Counted from the first letter of the stretch, positions 9,735 to 19,790 are shown. The stretch: 64,000 bases of DNA from Microbacterium sp. (GCF_031179285.1 NZ_JAPSHY010000002.1:62001-126000); one strand, 5' to 3'. Numbers and translations: made by a program. Notes: generated by a model from the sequence alone, not told the origin.

Positions 9735-9800
9735 GATGATGTCTCGCGCTCCCCGCGTCCCGAAATGCTCTCTCGTCACGGACAGCGAAGAGCAGGATGG

Positions 9801-11498
9801 TCAGGAATTCACTCGAATGATCTCCTGCTGGTACGGCGCGATGACGTCGCCGGAGATGCGCAGATCCAGCAGCAGGAACCGACGGGTGGCGGCATCCTCA
9901 CGCGTCCAGCTCTGGAGTCGGTCAAGGTCCGCCAGCGTCCGTACCACGACCCCCTCGGCACCGACGGCGGCGCCGAATGCCGCGAAATCCACCTCGGGAA
10001 TACGCATCGGTCCCTCGGCGAGGCCCTTGAGCCCATACAGGTTCACCTCGGCGCCATAGGCGGCATCGTTCCAGATCACGGCCATGCCTCGCCCTCCCGC
10101 GGCGCGGACCGCGGATTCGAGATCGGCGATCGCCATCAGGCCGCCGCCGTCACCCGAGGTCAACACGATCGTCGAGTCGCGCCGGGCGAGCGCCGCGCCC
10201 ACGACGCTCGGCCAGCCCTGTCCGATGGACTGGAACGCGGTGCCGACCATCATCATCCGGTCGGGTGCCGCCACCGGCCAGTACATGTTGGCCCAGCCGA
10301 TGAAGTGTCCGCCATCCGAGACGACGACCCGGTCTTCGGGCAGCAGCTCCGCGATGCGGCGGGCAGCTGAGCGGGGGTCGAGTCGGCCGTCGGGCGCGAG
10401 ATCGTCGCCCGGATCGTAGGAGCGCGCGGCAGACACGTCGACGCGGTCGCGCCACGCAGGCAGGTCCCGGGTGTGCGTGGATGCCGCCAGAGACACTTCC
10501 GGGAGCGGGCTGTCGTCGCCGTCGCGGAGCCGCGCGACGAGCGCCTCGGCGGCGAGGCGCGCATCCGCGCGGACGAAGCCGCCCACGTGGGGATGCGTGG
10601 CCGTGGGCGCGGTGTCGACCTGGAACACGCGGGTTCCCGGCGCGAACAATTCACCGAAACGCATCGTGAACTGATTCAGCGAGGCGCCGAAGACCACGGC
10701 GACGTCGGCCTCGCGCACGAGCGACATCGCGCCGTCCGCGCCGAAACCTCCGGTGACGCCGAGGTCGTGGTCCGGATCGGGGAAGACGCCTCGACCCAGA
10801 GCGGACGATGCCGTGAGGGCGCCGGTTGCGTCGGCGAGCGCTCCGAGCGCCTCGGAAGCGCCGGCCAGCCATGCCCCGCGGCCGGCCAGGAGGAACGGAC
10901 GCTCGGCGTCGCGCAGAGCCGCGGCGATCTCGTCGAGCATCCCTTCGGCGAACTCGCCCCTCGGCGCAAGCGGTTCGGGGATCCGTGGTGCCGGAGCCGC
11001 GGGAAGCACGCCGGCGTCGAGGGCCGCGACGTCGTAGGGGATGGCCAGCACGACGGGCACCCGGTAGGTGAGGGCGTGCTCGACGGCGATCACGGTGGTG
11101 GCGGCGGCATCCGCGCGTCCCACGGTATAGGTGCGGGCGCCCACAGCCGACGCGAGCGCGATCTGATCGACGTCCCAGGGGCGCGGACCCGACGTGGGCT
11201 CGTCACCGACGACGAGGACCAGCGGGACATGCGCCTGCACCGCCTCGGCGAGCGACGTGACGGTGTTCGTGAAGCCGGCGCCATAGGTCGACGTCGCGGC
11301 CGCGATCCGGCCGGAGGCGCGGCAATGCGCGTCGGCGGCGACGACGGCGCCTGCCTCGTGGCGGACCGCGGTGAAGACGGCATCCGTCTGCTTCTCGAGC
11401 GCGTCGAGGAAGTAGGCGTTGCCGTTGCCCATCACTCCGAAGACGGCGTCGATGTGCTGAGCGAGGGTGAGGGCGACGTGAGCGGAGACGGAGGGCAT
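9801..11498 (-). CDS. Thiamine-pyrophosphate-dependent decarboxylase/synthase family protein
   Basis: HIDAVFGVMGNGNAYFLDAL; AVRHEAGAVVAADAH; ThDP-binding TSGDGGGLMAIADLESAVRA...WNDAAYG. Confidence 0.85.
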   Translation of the reverse strand: MPSVSAHVALTLAQHIDAVFGVMGNGNAYFLDALEKQTDAVFTAVRHEAGAVVAADAHCRASGRIAAATSTYGAGFTNTVTSLAEAVQAHVPLVLVVGDEPTSGPRPWDVDQIALASAVGARTYTVGRADAAATTVIAVEHALTYRVPVVLAIPYDVAALDAGVLPAAPAPRIPEPLAPRGEFAEGMLDEIAAALRDAERPFLLAGRGAWLAGASEALGALADATGALTASSALGRGVFPDPDHDLGVTGGFGADGAMSLVREADVAVVFGASLNQFTMRFGELFAPGTRVFQVDTAPTATHPHVGGFVRADARLAAEALVARLRDGDDSPLPEVSLAASTHTRDLPAWRDRVDVSAARSYDPGDDLAPDGRLDPRSAARRIAELLPEDRVVVSDGGHFIGWANMYWPVAAPDRMMMVGTAFQSIGQGWPSVVGAALARRDSTIVLTSGDGGGLMAIADLESAVRAAGGRGMAVIWNDAAYGAEVNLYGLKGLAEGPMRIPEVDFAAFGAAVGAEGVVVRTLADLDRLQSWTREDAATRRFLLLDLRISGDVIAPYQQEIIRVNS

Positions 11499-11574
11499 GG
11501 AGAAGCCTTTCGAGACGGACGGAGAACGATGGGATCCGTATGTGTCTCGCCCCCGCATCATCGCTGGGCGCTTC

Positions 11575-11610
11575 GTGCCCCTTTTTCGGGCACCGGCGTC
11601 GCTGCGCCGG
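11575..11610. terminator. Tandem small hairpins, candidate terminator for the DNA ligase gene
   Basis: gtgccc-ctttttc-gggcac and ccggcg-tcgctg-cgccgg just past the ligase stop (minus strand). Confidence 0.5.
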
Positions 11611-11637
11611 ACACTCCCAGTCTAGCCGCGGCGTCGC

Positions 11638-13161
11638 TCAGCCGCGGAGCAGCGCGCGAAGCGTCAGGATGGTGTCGGCGTCGGCCGCGCTCTTGTCGGC
11701 CCGATACTGCTTCACGCGGGCGAAGCGCAGCGCGATACCGCCGGGGTAGCGCGGCGAACGCTGGACCCCGTCGATCGCGATCTCGACGACGATCTCGGGG
11801 CGGAGGAAGACGGCGGGACCGCTGCGGTGTGTCTCGAGCGCAGGGAAGGTCTCGGTCTGCCAGCGGAGCAGTTCATCGGTCAGCCCTTTGAACGTCTTTC
11901 CGACCATGACGAACCCGCCCGGTTCTCCGAACTCGCCTTCCGGATCGAGAGCACCCAGGTGGATGTTCGACAGCCACCCGCGACGACGGCCCGAGCCCCA
12001 CTCGGCGGCGAGTACGACGAGGTCGTAGGTGTGCACGGGTTTGACCTTGACCCACGACTTGCCTCGGCGACCGGCGGTGTACGGCGAGCCGGTGGCCTTG
12101 ATGACAACGCCCTCGTGCCCGGCGGCCAGAGCCTCGCGGGAGAGCTGCTCGGCTGCCTCGGCGTCGTCAGTGACGATGCCCGGCATCCGCCAGTCTCGTG
12201 CGACGCGGTCGAGTTCTGCGAGGCGCACCGACAGCGGCTCGTCGATGAGGTCGCGCCCGTCGACGTGCAGGACGTCGAAGAACCAGGGGCGGAGCACCAG
12301 TTCGCGAGCGACATCCGCACCGAAGCGCGACATCGTCTCCTGGAAGGGGCGGGGCCCGCCGTCCTCATCGAGTGACAGCGTCTCGCCGTCGAGGATGAGA
12401 TCGTGGGCGGGAAGGGTCCGCACGATCTCGACGATCTCGGGGACGCGGTGTGTGACATCGGCGAGACTGCGGGTGTAGACGCCGACCTCATCGCCCCGGC
12501 GGTGCACCTGGATGCGGGCTCCGTCGAGCTTGTACTCCACCGAGGCCTCGCCGGTGATCTCCAGCGCTGCCGTCGGGGTCGCGGCGGTGGCGGCGAGCAT
12601 GGGAAGCACCGGTCTGCCCACCACCAGACCGACGGCGTTGAGATCTTCTTCCGTTCCGGTCAGCGCGAGCAGCGCTGTCTCGCCGAGGTCGCCGGACAGC
12701 ATCGCCGCCCGCCGGACGGATGCCGGTGCACGCCCGGACGCACGGGCGATCGCGTCGACGAGGACCCCGGCCAGAGCCCCGGTGCGCAGCTCGCCGAGCA
12801 TGGCACGAGCGAGGAAGTCCCATTCCGGTGCGGTGGCGCGCGATGCGAGGTCGCCGAGCCGGGCGCTTCTGGCGGCATTCGAGCCAGTGCCCGATGACGC
12901 CGCGAGTGCGGTGAGAGCGGCATCCACGTCGGAGATCGTCAGCGTCGCCGCGACCGCGTGCGAGACGTCGAGGGCGGCGATGCCGCGCCAGCCGACTCCG
13001 AGTCGCCCTTGGCGCGGGCTCGCGAGCAGAAGTCCGGTCAGCGGAAGGATGTCGTCAGTCTCGGCCCGCTCGAGCAGCCGGGCGAGCGCGTCGATCTTCG
13101 CCAGCCGCGACGACGTGGCCGTGACCTCGTCGGCCGTGGCGACCAGCTCGGAGAGCATCAT
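11638..13161 (-). CDS. lig: ATP-dependent DNA ligase
   Basis: Adenylation motif EYKLDGARIQVHRRGDEVGVYTRSLADVTHRVPEI; DGETL; EGVVIKATGSPYTAGRRGKSWVKVKP. Confidence 0.93.
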   Translation of the reverse strand: MMLSELVATADEVTATSSRLAKIDALARLLERAETDDILPLTGLLLASPRQGRLGVGWRGIAALDVSHAVAATLTISDVDAALTALAASSGTGSNAARSARLGDLASRATAPEWDFLARAMLGELRTGALAGVLVDAIARASGRAPASVRRAAMLSGDLGETALLALTGTEEDLNAVGLVVGRPVLPMLAATAATPTAALEITGEASVEYKLDGARIQVHRRGDEVGVYTRSLADVTHRVPEIVEIVRTLPAHDLILDGETLSLDEDGGPRPFQETMSRFGADVARELVLRPWFFDVLHVDGRDLIDEPLSVRLAELDRVARDWRMPGIVTDDAEAAEQLSREALAAGHEGVVIKATGSPYTAGRRGKSWVKVKPVHTYDLVVLAAEWGSGRRRGWLSNIHLGALDPEGEFGEPGGFVMVGKTFKGLTDELLRWQTETFPALETHRSGPAVFLRPEIVVEIAIDGVQRSPRYPGGIALRFARVKQYRADKSAADADTILTLRALLRG

Positions 13162-13229
13162 CCCGAAAGTCTCGCATCGGCCACCGACATCGGCGAAGGG
13201 GTTGCGCCGAGGTCCCGGGTCCGGCAAGC

Positions 13230-13288
13230 GATGGAAGAAGGAAGATGCCGGTTGTCGGGCGTCAGGACCGACGTTCGCCTTCTTCCGT
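13230..13288. repeat. Dispersed hairpin repeat, copy A
   Basis: gatggaagaaggaagatgccggttgtcgggcgtcaggaccgacgttcgccttcttccg; similar in sequence and fold to 26427-26483. Confidence 0.7.
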
Positions 13289-13501
13289 GGCGTGCAGTAC
13301 CGGCCGTGGCGTGTAGAAGCGGATGCCGGGATCGACACGGCCTGTCGGCCCGACTCGCCGCGCCGGAGGCGCACACGAGTCAGGAAAAGCCGGCACCACC
13401 GAGCGGTGCAGCCGCGGAAAACCGGGCATCGGACCGGGCTCGGACGGCATCCTTCCTGAATCATCGGCGCGAGGTCTGAGCGCCGGACAGAGTCGGCCCA
13501 T

Positions 13502-14272
13502 TCAATGCCCGCGGAACTCCGGCTTGCGCTTCTCCTGGAACGCGGCGAACCCCTCGCGGTAGTCGTCGGTGTCGCAGAGCGCGGCCTGGGCGGCGTTCTC
13601 GATGTCGATCGATTCCCAGAGCGCGAGACGCTCATCGCGGATGCGGGCGATGAGGCGTTTGCTCGCCAGGAACGCCGCCGTGGCACCTCGCGCGACGGTC
13701 GCGGCGGCGGTCTCGGTCGCCGCGACCACCTCGTCGTCGGGGAACACGCGGGAGAACAGCCCCGAAGCGACCGCCTCGCTGCCGCTCATCAGACGGCCCG
13801 TGTAGATGAGGTCGAGCGCCTTGTGGGCTCCCAGCCGCTCGAGGAACAGGGCATGTCCGCCCGAGTCCAGCGTCGCGCCGAGCGCGGCGAACGGCGACCC
13901 GATCTTCGCGCCCTCACCGACGTACACGACGTCCGTCGCGATCAGCAGACCGAGTCCGACGCCGAGGCAGGGGCCGTGGGCGATCGCGAACGTGGGCGCG
14001 GGAAAACGAGACATGCGCTGCAGCAGGGGAGTGACGAGACCGCCGAGATAGCCGATCACGTCGTCATCCCGGGGATCGACGCCTGAGATGTCGCGCCCCG
14101 CGCAGAACGCACGGCCCTCGCCGCGCAGCACGAGCGCACGCACTCCTTCCGCCTCGGCATCGTCATACGCTCGGACGAGGTCTGTCAGCGCGGTCTCGTC
14201 GAGCGCGTTGAGTTTCGCCGGAGCGTTCAACACGACGGTGGCGACCCCGTCGGCGACGGTGAGATCGATCAT
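13502..14272 (-). CDS. Enoyl-CoA hydratase/isomerase (PaaG-like candidate)
   Basis: LRGEGRAFCAGRDISGV; AHGPCLGVGLGLLIATDVVYVGEGAKIGSPFAALG. Immediately 3' of paaE. Confidence 0.88.
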   Translation of the reverse strand: MIDLTVADGVATVVLNAPAKLNALDETALTDLVRAYDDAEAEGVRALVLRGEGRAFCAGRDISGVDPRDDDVIGYLGGLVTPLLQRMSRFPAPTFAIAHGPCLGVGLGLLIATDVVYVGEGAKIGSPFAALGATLDSGGHALFLERLGAHKALDLIYTGRLMSGSEAVASGLFSRVFPDDEVVAATETAAATVARGATAAFLASKRLIARIRDERLALWESIDIENAAQAALCDTDDYREGFAAFQEKRKPEFRGH

Positions 14273-14304
14273 GCAGGCTCCATTCGTGCGAGAAGGTCGC
14301 AGGG

Positions 14305-15468
14305 TCACACGTCGTAGTCGACGACGACGCGGTCGCTGGTGGGGTGCGACTGGCAGGTCAGCACGAAACCCCGCTCGAGCTCATCAGGCTCGAGGGCGTA
14401 GTTCTCGGTCATCGTGACGCTTCCCTCCACCACTCGCGCTCGGCAGGTGCCGCACACGCCGCCGGCACACGCGAACGGTGCGTCCGGCCGCACGCGAAGT
14501 GCGGCGTTCAGCACCGACTCGTGCGCGTCGACCGGGCTCTCGACCGTCGACGAGACCCCGTCGAGGGTCACCTCGATCTGCACGGTCCGGTCTCCGCTGC
14601 GCACCCGCACCGGACGGGCGGCCCGCGCCGGCTCGTCGCCGGTGGTGAAGAGCTCGAAGCGGACGTGGGATCGGTCGACGCCCACATCGCTGAGCACTTG
14701 GCGGCACATGTCGACGAGAGCGAGCGGACCGCAGAGGAACCATTCGTCGACGCTCGACGGCGGGATCAGTGCGCCGAGGATCGTCCGCAGCTTCTCCTCA
14801 TCGATCCGCCCCGACAGCACGGGAGCGGTCCGCTGCTCGCGTGAGAGCACGTGGTGCAGGGTGAGGCGGGAGGGGAACCGGTCCTTGAGGTCGGCGAGGT
14901 CCTCGAGGAACATCACGTCGAGCGTCGAACGGTTCGTGTACAGCAGCGTGAAGCGCGACGTGTTCGATCGGGACAGCACGGTGTGTGCGAGTGCCATCAG
15001 CGGCGTGATGCCGGAACCGGCCGCGATGCCGACGATGTGCCGATCATCGAGGCCGTCCAGCCCCGACGTGAAGGTGCCCTGGGGGCTCATCACGTCGATC
15101 CGATATCCCGGATGCAATCCGGTCTGCGCCCAGGTCGAGAACAGTCCGCCCTCGTCGCGCTTCACCGCGACGCTGAGCCGCGTGTCGCCTTCGTCGGAGC
15201 GATGCTCCGGCGGGCGGCAGAGCGAGTACGAGCGGCGCACCTCGGTGCCCTCGAGTGTGGTCCGCAACGCCACGTACTGCCCCGGCAGATAGTCGTATTC
15301 CTCGGCCAGCGCCGCGGGGACGGTGAAGGTGACCTCGACAGCGTCATCGGTCAGCGGTCGCACGCTCTCCACCGTCAGGGTGTGAAAGCGGGCGCGCTTC
15401 TTCGTCGGCACGACGAAGGGCCGACGCGGGGCGGGCGCGGTTGCCGGGGGAGCGGCGAAAAGCGACAT
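14305..15468 (-). CDS. paaE: Phenylacetyl-CoA epoxidase reductase subunit PaaE
   Basis: FAD/NAD domain YLPGQYVALRTTLEGTEVRRSYSLCRPP; C-terminal 2Fe-2S APFACAGGVCGTCRARVVEG. Last in paaABCDE order. Confidence 0.92.
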   Translation of the reverse strand: MSLFAAPPATAPAPRRPFVVPTKKRARFHTLTVESVRPLTDDAVEVTFTVPAALAEEYDYLPGQYVALRTTLEGTEVRRSYSLCRPPEHRSDEGDTRLSVAVKRDEGGLFSTWAQTGLHPGYRIDVMSPQGTFTSGLDGLDDRHIVGIAAGSGITPLMALAHTVLSRSNTSRFTLLYTNRSTLDVMFLEDLADLKDRFPSRLTLHHVLSREQRTAPVLSGRIDEEKLRTILGALIPPSSVDEWFLCGPLALVDMCRQVLSDVGVDRSHVRFELFTTGDEPARAARPVRVRSGDRTVQIEVTLDGVSSTVESPVDAHESVLNAALRVRPDAPFACAGGVCGTCRARVVEGSVTMTENYALEPDELERGFVLTCQSHPTSDRVVVDYDV

Positions 15469-15469
15469 G

Positions 15470-15961
15470 TCAGTGCACCTTGAAGTGGTCGAACGGCTCG
15501 AGGCATGCACGACACTCGAAGAGGGACTTGCAGGACGTCGAACCGAATCGGGAGACCTCTCGCGTGTCGAGCGAGCCGCAGCGGGGGCAGCGGACGCTGA
15601 TCGCGAGCCGGATGGGGCCGGACGGCACCGCGGCCCGGCCGGATGGCGGTGCGATGCCGTACTCGGTGAGCTTGCGCTTGCCGGCATCCGTCATCCAGTC
15701 CGTCGTCCATGCCGGAGACAGCACCAGTCGCACCTCGACGTGGTCGAAGCCTGCCGAGGTCAGCGCGAGGACCACGTCGTCGCGGATCGCGTCCATCGCC
15801 GGGCAGCCGCTGTAGGTGGGGGTGATGTCGACGTGCACCGCATCGCCGGTGAACTCGACGCGGCGCAGCACTCCCAGATCCTCGATCGTGAGAACCGGCA
15901 CCTCGGGATCGGCGACCGCCGCCGCGATCGTCCAGGCGCGCTCCTGCTCGCGGGTCACCAT
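15470..15961 (-). CDS. paaD: Phenylacetyl-CoA epoxidase assembly protein PaaD (DUF59 + zinc motif)
   Basis: DPEVPVLTIEDLGVLR; TPTYSGCPAMDAI; VRCPRCGSLDTREVSRFGSTSCKSLFECRACLEPFDHFK. Confidence 0.93.
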   Translation of the reverse strand: MVTREQERAWTIAAAVADPEVPVLTIEDLGVLRRVEFTGDAVHVDITPTYSGCPAMDAIRDDVVLALTSAGFDHVEVRLVLSPAWTTDWMTDAGKRKLTEYGIAPPSGRAAVPSGPIRLAISVRCPRCGSLDTREVSRFGSTSCKSLFECRACLEPFDHFKVH

Positions 15962-16785
15962 GTCGCTCCCGGATGCCGCCGGGCGAGCACCTGCATCTCG
16001 GCGAGGATATGGCCGAGCGCGGACGCGTGCGAGCCGTGCCGGCCGCCGGCCGACGAGGCGGCCACCGACGGGATGGCGAGTTCCGCCTCGGTAAACACCG
16101 TCTCGACGACGGCGTCGAAGCCGGCTCGGAGTGCCGACGGCCGCACGGCCGCGTCGCCGAGACGCTCGATCAGGTCGTCGTCACGGAACAGTTCGTCGAC
16201 GTACGGCCAGACATCGCCGACGGCACGCGTGATTCGGCGGCGCGATTCGTCGGTGCCGCCCGCGAGTCGCAGCATCCACTGCACGCTGTGATCACGGTGG
16301 TAGTCGACCTCTTTGATGGCCTTCTCGGCGATCGCGGCGATCGTCGCGTCACTGCTGGAGCGAAGGGCCGAGTAGAGCTCGAACATGTAGGTCGCCACGA
16401 CGAACTGACGGGCGATGGTCTGCGCGAAGTCGCCGTTCGGCTGCTGCACGATCCACGCGCAGCGGAACTCCGGCTCGTCGCGGAAGTAGGCCAGGTCGTC
16501 CTCGCTGCGCCCGTCGAACGACCCGGCGAAGTGCAGCAGCGAGCGGGCGTGTCCGAGCAGATCCAGGGCGATGTTGCCGAGCGCGACATCCTCTTCGAGC
16601 TCCGGCGCCCGAGAGATCCAGGCACCGAGCTGCTGAGACAGGATGAGCGCGTCGTCGCCCAGCCGCAACGCATACTCGGCGATGTCGGGGGACGTCGCTC
16701 GCGTGCCGGCTCCCGCCAGCTCCTGCGCGAGGCGGAGCTCCTCGACCATCACGTCGCCGTGCGGCGAATCGATCTGCTCGCTCAC
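15955..16785 (-). CDS. paaC: Phenylacetyl-CoA epoxidase subunit PaaC
   Basis: ALRLGDDALILSQQLGAWISRAPELEEDVALGNIALDLLGHARSLL; EVDYHRDHSVQWMLRLAGGTDESRRR. Confidence 0.93.
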   Translation of the reverse strand: MSEQIDSPHGDVMVEELRLAQELAGAGTRATSPDIAEYALRLGDDALILSQQLGAWISRAPELEEDVALGNIALDLLGHARSLLHFAGSFDGRSEDDLAYFRDEPEFRCAWIVQQPNGDFAQTIARQFVVATYMFELYSALRSSSDATIAAIAEKAIKEVDYHRDHSVQWMLRLAGGTDESRRRITRAVGDVWPYVDELFRDDDLIERLGDAAVRPSALRAGFDAVVETVFTEAELAIPSVAASSAGGRHGSHASALGHILAEMQVLARRHPGATW

Positions 16786-17090
16786 AGGTGGGGCACCCCC
16801 TCGGAGGCGGTGTAGTAGACGGCATGCCGGTAGTTCTTGCCCGCGGGGCTCTCGAAGTAGGCGCCCTTCGCGTCGGGGTCACTGGTCGTGATCGCCTCGG
16901 CGGGTGCCACCCAGATCGACACGCCCTCGCCCCGGCGGGTGTACAGGTCGCGGGCGTTGCGGATGGCCATGTCGGCGTCCGGCGCGTGCAGCGAGCCGAC
17001 GTGCACGTGGCTGAGACCGCGATTGGCACGGACGAAGACCTCCCAGAGGGGCCACGGCTCGGATTCGTCTGTGCCGGGGGTCGCCATCAT
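16782..17090 (-). CDS. paaB: Phenylacetyl-CoA epoxidase subunit PaaB
   Basis: [55 protein letters not shown]. Confidence 0.93.
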   Translation of the reverse strand: MMATPGTDESEPWPLWEVFVRANRGLSHVHVGSLHAPDADMAIRNARDLYTRRGEGVSIWVAPAEAITTSDPDAKGAYFESPAGKNYRHAVYYTASEGVPHL

Positions 17091-18064
17091 GCCACCGCCG
17101 GGGCCGTGGCGGCCTTCTTGCGCGCATACTCGGCAGCGGCCTCGCGCACCCACGCGCCTTCCTCCTGCGCGGTGCGACGACGCTCCAGGCGCTCGGCGTT
17201 GCACGGCCCGTTTCCGCGGAGCACCTCGAAGAACTCGTCCCAGTCGATCTCGCCCATCTCGTACCGGCCGGTCTCCTCGTCGAAACGCAGTTCGGGGTCG
17301 GGGAGGGTCACGCCGAGGATCTCGGCCTGCGGCACGAGCATGCTCACGAAGCGCTGGCGGAGGTCGTCGTTGGAGAACCGCTTGATCTTCCATGCCATCG
17401 ACTGCGCCGAGTTCGGCGACTGATCATCCGGCGGGCCGAACATCGCAAGGCTCGGCCAGTACCAGCGGTTCACGGCATCCTGCGCCATCGCGCGCTGCTC
17501 ATCGGTGCCCTGCATGAGGGTGAGCAGGATCTCGAACCCCTGACGCTGATGGAAGGACTCCTCTTTGCAGACGCGCACCATCGCTCGGCCGTACGGCCCG
17601 TACGAGGCCCGGCACAGCGGCACCTGGTTGCAGATGGCAGCGCCGTCGACGAGCCAGCCGATGGCGCCCATGTCGGCCCAGGTGGGCGTCGGATAGTTGA
17701 AGATCGACGAGTACTTCGCCTTGCCGGAGATGAGTTGATCCATCATCTCGTCGCGCGTGATCCCGAGGGTCTGCGCCGCGGAATAGAGGTAGAGCCCGTG
17801 TCCCGCCTCATCCTGCACTTTGGCGAGGAGGATGGCCTTGCGTTTCAGGCTCGGCGCCCGGGTGATCCAGTTGCCCTCGGGCTGCATGCCGATGATCTCG
17901 GAGTGCGCGTGCTGCGAGATCTGCCGGATGAGCGTCTTGCGATACGCGTCCGGCATCCAGTCGCGGGGTTCGATGCGTTGCTCGTGCGCGATGAGGTCAT
18001 CGAAGAGGCGCTGTTGCTCGGATGTGTCTTCCGCGACGAGAGAGAGGTCTGCGGGGCTGGTCAT
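17087..18064 (-). CDS. paaA: Phenylacetyl-CoA epoxidase catalytic subunit PaaA
   Basis: [71 protein letters not shown]. Confidence 0.95.
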   Translation of the reverse strand: MTSPADLSLVAEDTSEQQRLFDDLIAHEQRIEPRDWMPDAYRKTLIRQISQHAHSEIIGMQPEGNWITRAPSLKRKAILLAKVQDEAGHGLYLYSAAQTLGITRDEMMDQLISGKAKYSSIFNYPTPTWADMGAIGWLVDGAAICNQVPLCRASYGPYGRAMVRVCKEESFHQRQGFEILLTLMQGTDEQRAMAQDAVNRWYWPSLAMFGPPDDQSPNSAQSMAWKIKRFSNDDLRQRFVSMLVPQAEILGVTLPDPELRFDEETGRYEMGEIDWDEFFEVLRGNGPCNAERLERRRTAQEEGAWVREAAAEYARKKAATAPAVA

Positions 18065-18093
18065 CGTCGACTCCTGTGCGCTCGGGGCTCTTT

Positions 18094-18115
18094 ACTGACC
18101 GATCGTTAAGTTATT
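18094..18115. promoter_or_regulatory. Candidate PaaR-type (TetR) operator upstream of paaA
   Basis: actgaccgatcgttaagttatt; left half intact, right half degenerate relative to the remembered corynebacterial PaaR motif. Confidence 0.4.
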
Positions 18116-18222
18116 CTCGCATGGAGGAATGCGGACACGCAAGGATGCTCCGAGCAAAGGGCGCCCGCTACGCTGTGCCGGTCAGGCCCCGCAGCCGGCG
18201 GAACGCCGTGAAAGGAACCTCC

Positions 18223-18414
18223 GTGGACGTCGATCCCTCCTATGACGCGCGCCAGGCGGCCTTCGATGCCGCGAGTTCTGCGCAACGCCGCGCCATGACG
18301 GCATTCGAGGAGCACCTCGCCGACGCGATCGTGAACATGGTGCTTGCGATCGAACAGCTCGATAGCAAGCTCGACACTGTGCTCTCCGCGCAGCGCCCGG
18401 CCGAGCCCAGCTGA
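18223..18414 (+). CDS. Small conserved-looking hypothetical protein (63 aa)
   Basis: GTG start after gaaaggaac RBS: VDVDPSYDARQAAFDAASSAQRRAMTAFEEHLADAIVNMVLAIEQLDSKLDTVLSAQRPAEPS. Confidence 0.5.
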   Translation: MDVDPSYDARQAAFDAASSAQRRAMTAFEEHLADAIVNMVLAIEQLDSKLDTVLSAQRPAEPS

Positions 18415-18478
18415 TGTGAGGGGGCGCTGCTTGCCGCTCAGCACCGCTGAGAGTCCCGCGGCTGGGAGCCACCGGGGG

Positions 18479-18898
18479 TCAGTGCGAGCGGGAGATGAGC
18501 TCGAGGAGGGCCCGCCCGTATGCCTCCGCGGGATCGGGGTGCTCGAACTGCACAGGCTCTCCGGCGATCTCGATCTCGACGCGGAAGGTGTCCTCCAGAC
18601 GTACGAGCCGCCGGAACGTGCCGCGCAGCAACTCGCGGAGCTGGTCCTCGCGGGGCAGCCATACGGCATCCTCGAGCGTCACCGCGTCGAGCGCCCATTC
18701 GGTGGTCCCGTTGAAGGCGAGGTCGGTACCGCTCGGGGTGCGCCGTGCCTCGATCGTCATCTCGCTGACGGTGAAGATCTCGGCTTCGGCTTCGAGTTCG
18801 ACGTCGTCTGGAAGGTCGAGCTGGAACCGGTCGCCGCTGTCGGGATGCCAGACGAGGCCGGCTTCGCGCAGCGCGATGGCGAGTTCACGGGTGATCAC
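18479..18898 (-). CDS. Hypothetical protein, 139 aa
   Basis: Intact ORF MITRELAIALREAGLVWHPDSGDRFQLDLPDDVELEAEAEIFTVSEMTIEARR... Confidence 0.7.
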   Translation of the reverse strand: MITRELAIALREAGLVWHPDSGDRFQLDLPDDVELEAEAEIFTVSEMTIEARRTPSGTDLAFNGTTEWALDAVTLEDAVWLPREDQLRELLRGTFRRLVRLEDTFRVEIEIAGEPVQFEHPDPAEAYGRALLELISRSH

Positions 18899-18932
18899 GT
18901 CTCCACGCTAACCCGCGGTGCCCGGTCGGGCG

Positions 18933-19700
18933 TCATTCCTCGGCAGGTGCCACCCGCGGCGGCCAGGCGGTGGCACCCAGCTCCCGCGAGATGTTGCGGG
19001 CCGTCTCGCGCAGTGCGTCGAGCACGGCGTCACTCGCCGGAAGCTGCGTCGACGGCAGGACCACGGCGACCGCGGCGACGATGTCGTTCGCGGCGTCGGC
19101 GATCGGTGCCGCCACCCACGACTCGCCCAGCACCGCCTCATCGTTCTCGCTCGCGCTGCCGCGATCGGCGATGGCCGGGAGGTCCAGGGTGAGGCGCGCG
19201 ACATCGGTGATCGTGTCGCCGGTGAGGCTCTGCAGCGGCTGCTCGAAGACGCTCCGCTGGAAGCCCAGGTCATACGCGAGCAGCACCTTGCCCATGGCGG
19301 AGGCGTGCGCCGGGATCGCCACACCGGTCTCCAGCATCTGCTGGCTGTCGTCGGGTCGCAGGTTGTGGTGGATGACGAGCACGTCGGTGAAGTGGGGAGC
19401 TCCGAGCCGGACGGAGAGGCGCGTGCGCCTGGCGAGCTCCTGCGTCCAGCGCATCGCGCGCGCCCGCACGTCCAGGGTGTCGAGGTACACGTTGCTGAGC
19501 CGCAGGAGCGTCGGACCGAGCATGTAACGCTGGCCCCCTCGCTCCTTGGCGACCAGCCCGTGCGCGCGCAGCGACTTCACGATGCCGTGCACCGTCGAGG
19601 GGGGAAGGCTCAGAGCCGACGCGAGATCGCTGATGCCGAGGTGCCGGGCCCCCTGCAGCAGTTCGAGCACCTTCGCGGCGCGATCGATGGCCTGGATCAC
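18933..19700 (-). CDS. IclR-family transcriptional regulator (divergent from dhaK)
   Basis: VIQAIDRAAKVLELLQGARHLGISDLASALSLPPSTVHGIVKSLRAHGLVAKE; IclR effector domain IPAHASAMGKVLLAYDL. Confidence 0.9.
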   Translation of the reverse strand: MIQAIDRAAKVLELLQGARHLGISDLASALSLPPSTVHGIVKSLRAHGLVAKERGGQRYMLGPTLLRLSNVYLDTLDVRARAMRWTQELARRTRLSVRLGAPHFTDVLVIHHNLRPDDSQQMLETGVAIPAHASAMGKVLLAYDLGFQRSVFEQPLQSLTGDTITDVARLTLDLPAIADRGSASENDEAVLGESWVAAPIADAANDIVAAVAVVLPSTQLPASDAVLDALRETARNISRELGATAWPPRVAPAEE

Positions 19701-19761
19701 GGCCTGCCCTCCTTCTCCGGCTCGCCTTCGAGTCGGGTGTTCTCGTCGCGCCGAGATGCTC

Positions 19762-19790
19762 TTGACATCCCGGCACAGCCCGAGCATATT
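19762..19790 (+). promoter_or_regulatory. Candidate sigma70-type promoter for dhaKLM
   Basis: ttgaca (19762-19767), 17-nt spacer, catatt (19785-19790). Confidence 0.5.
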
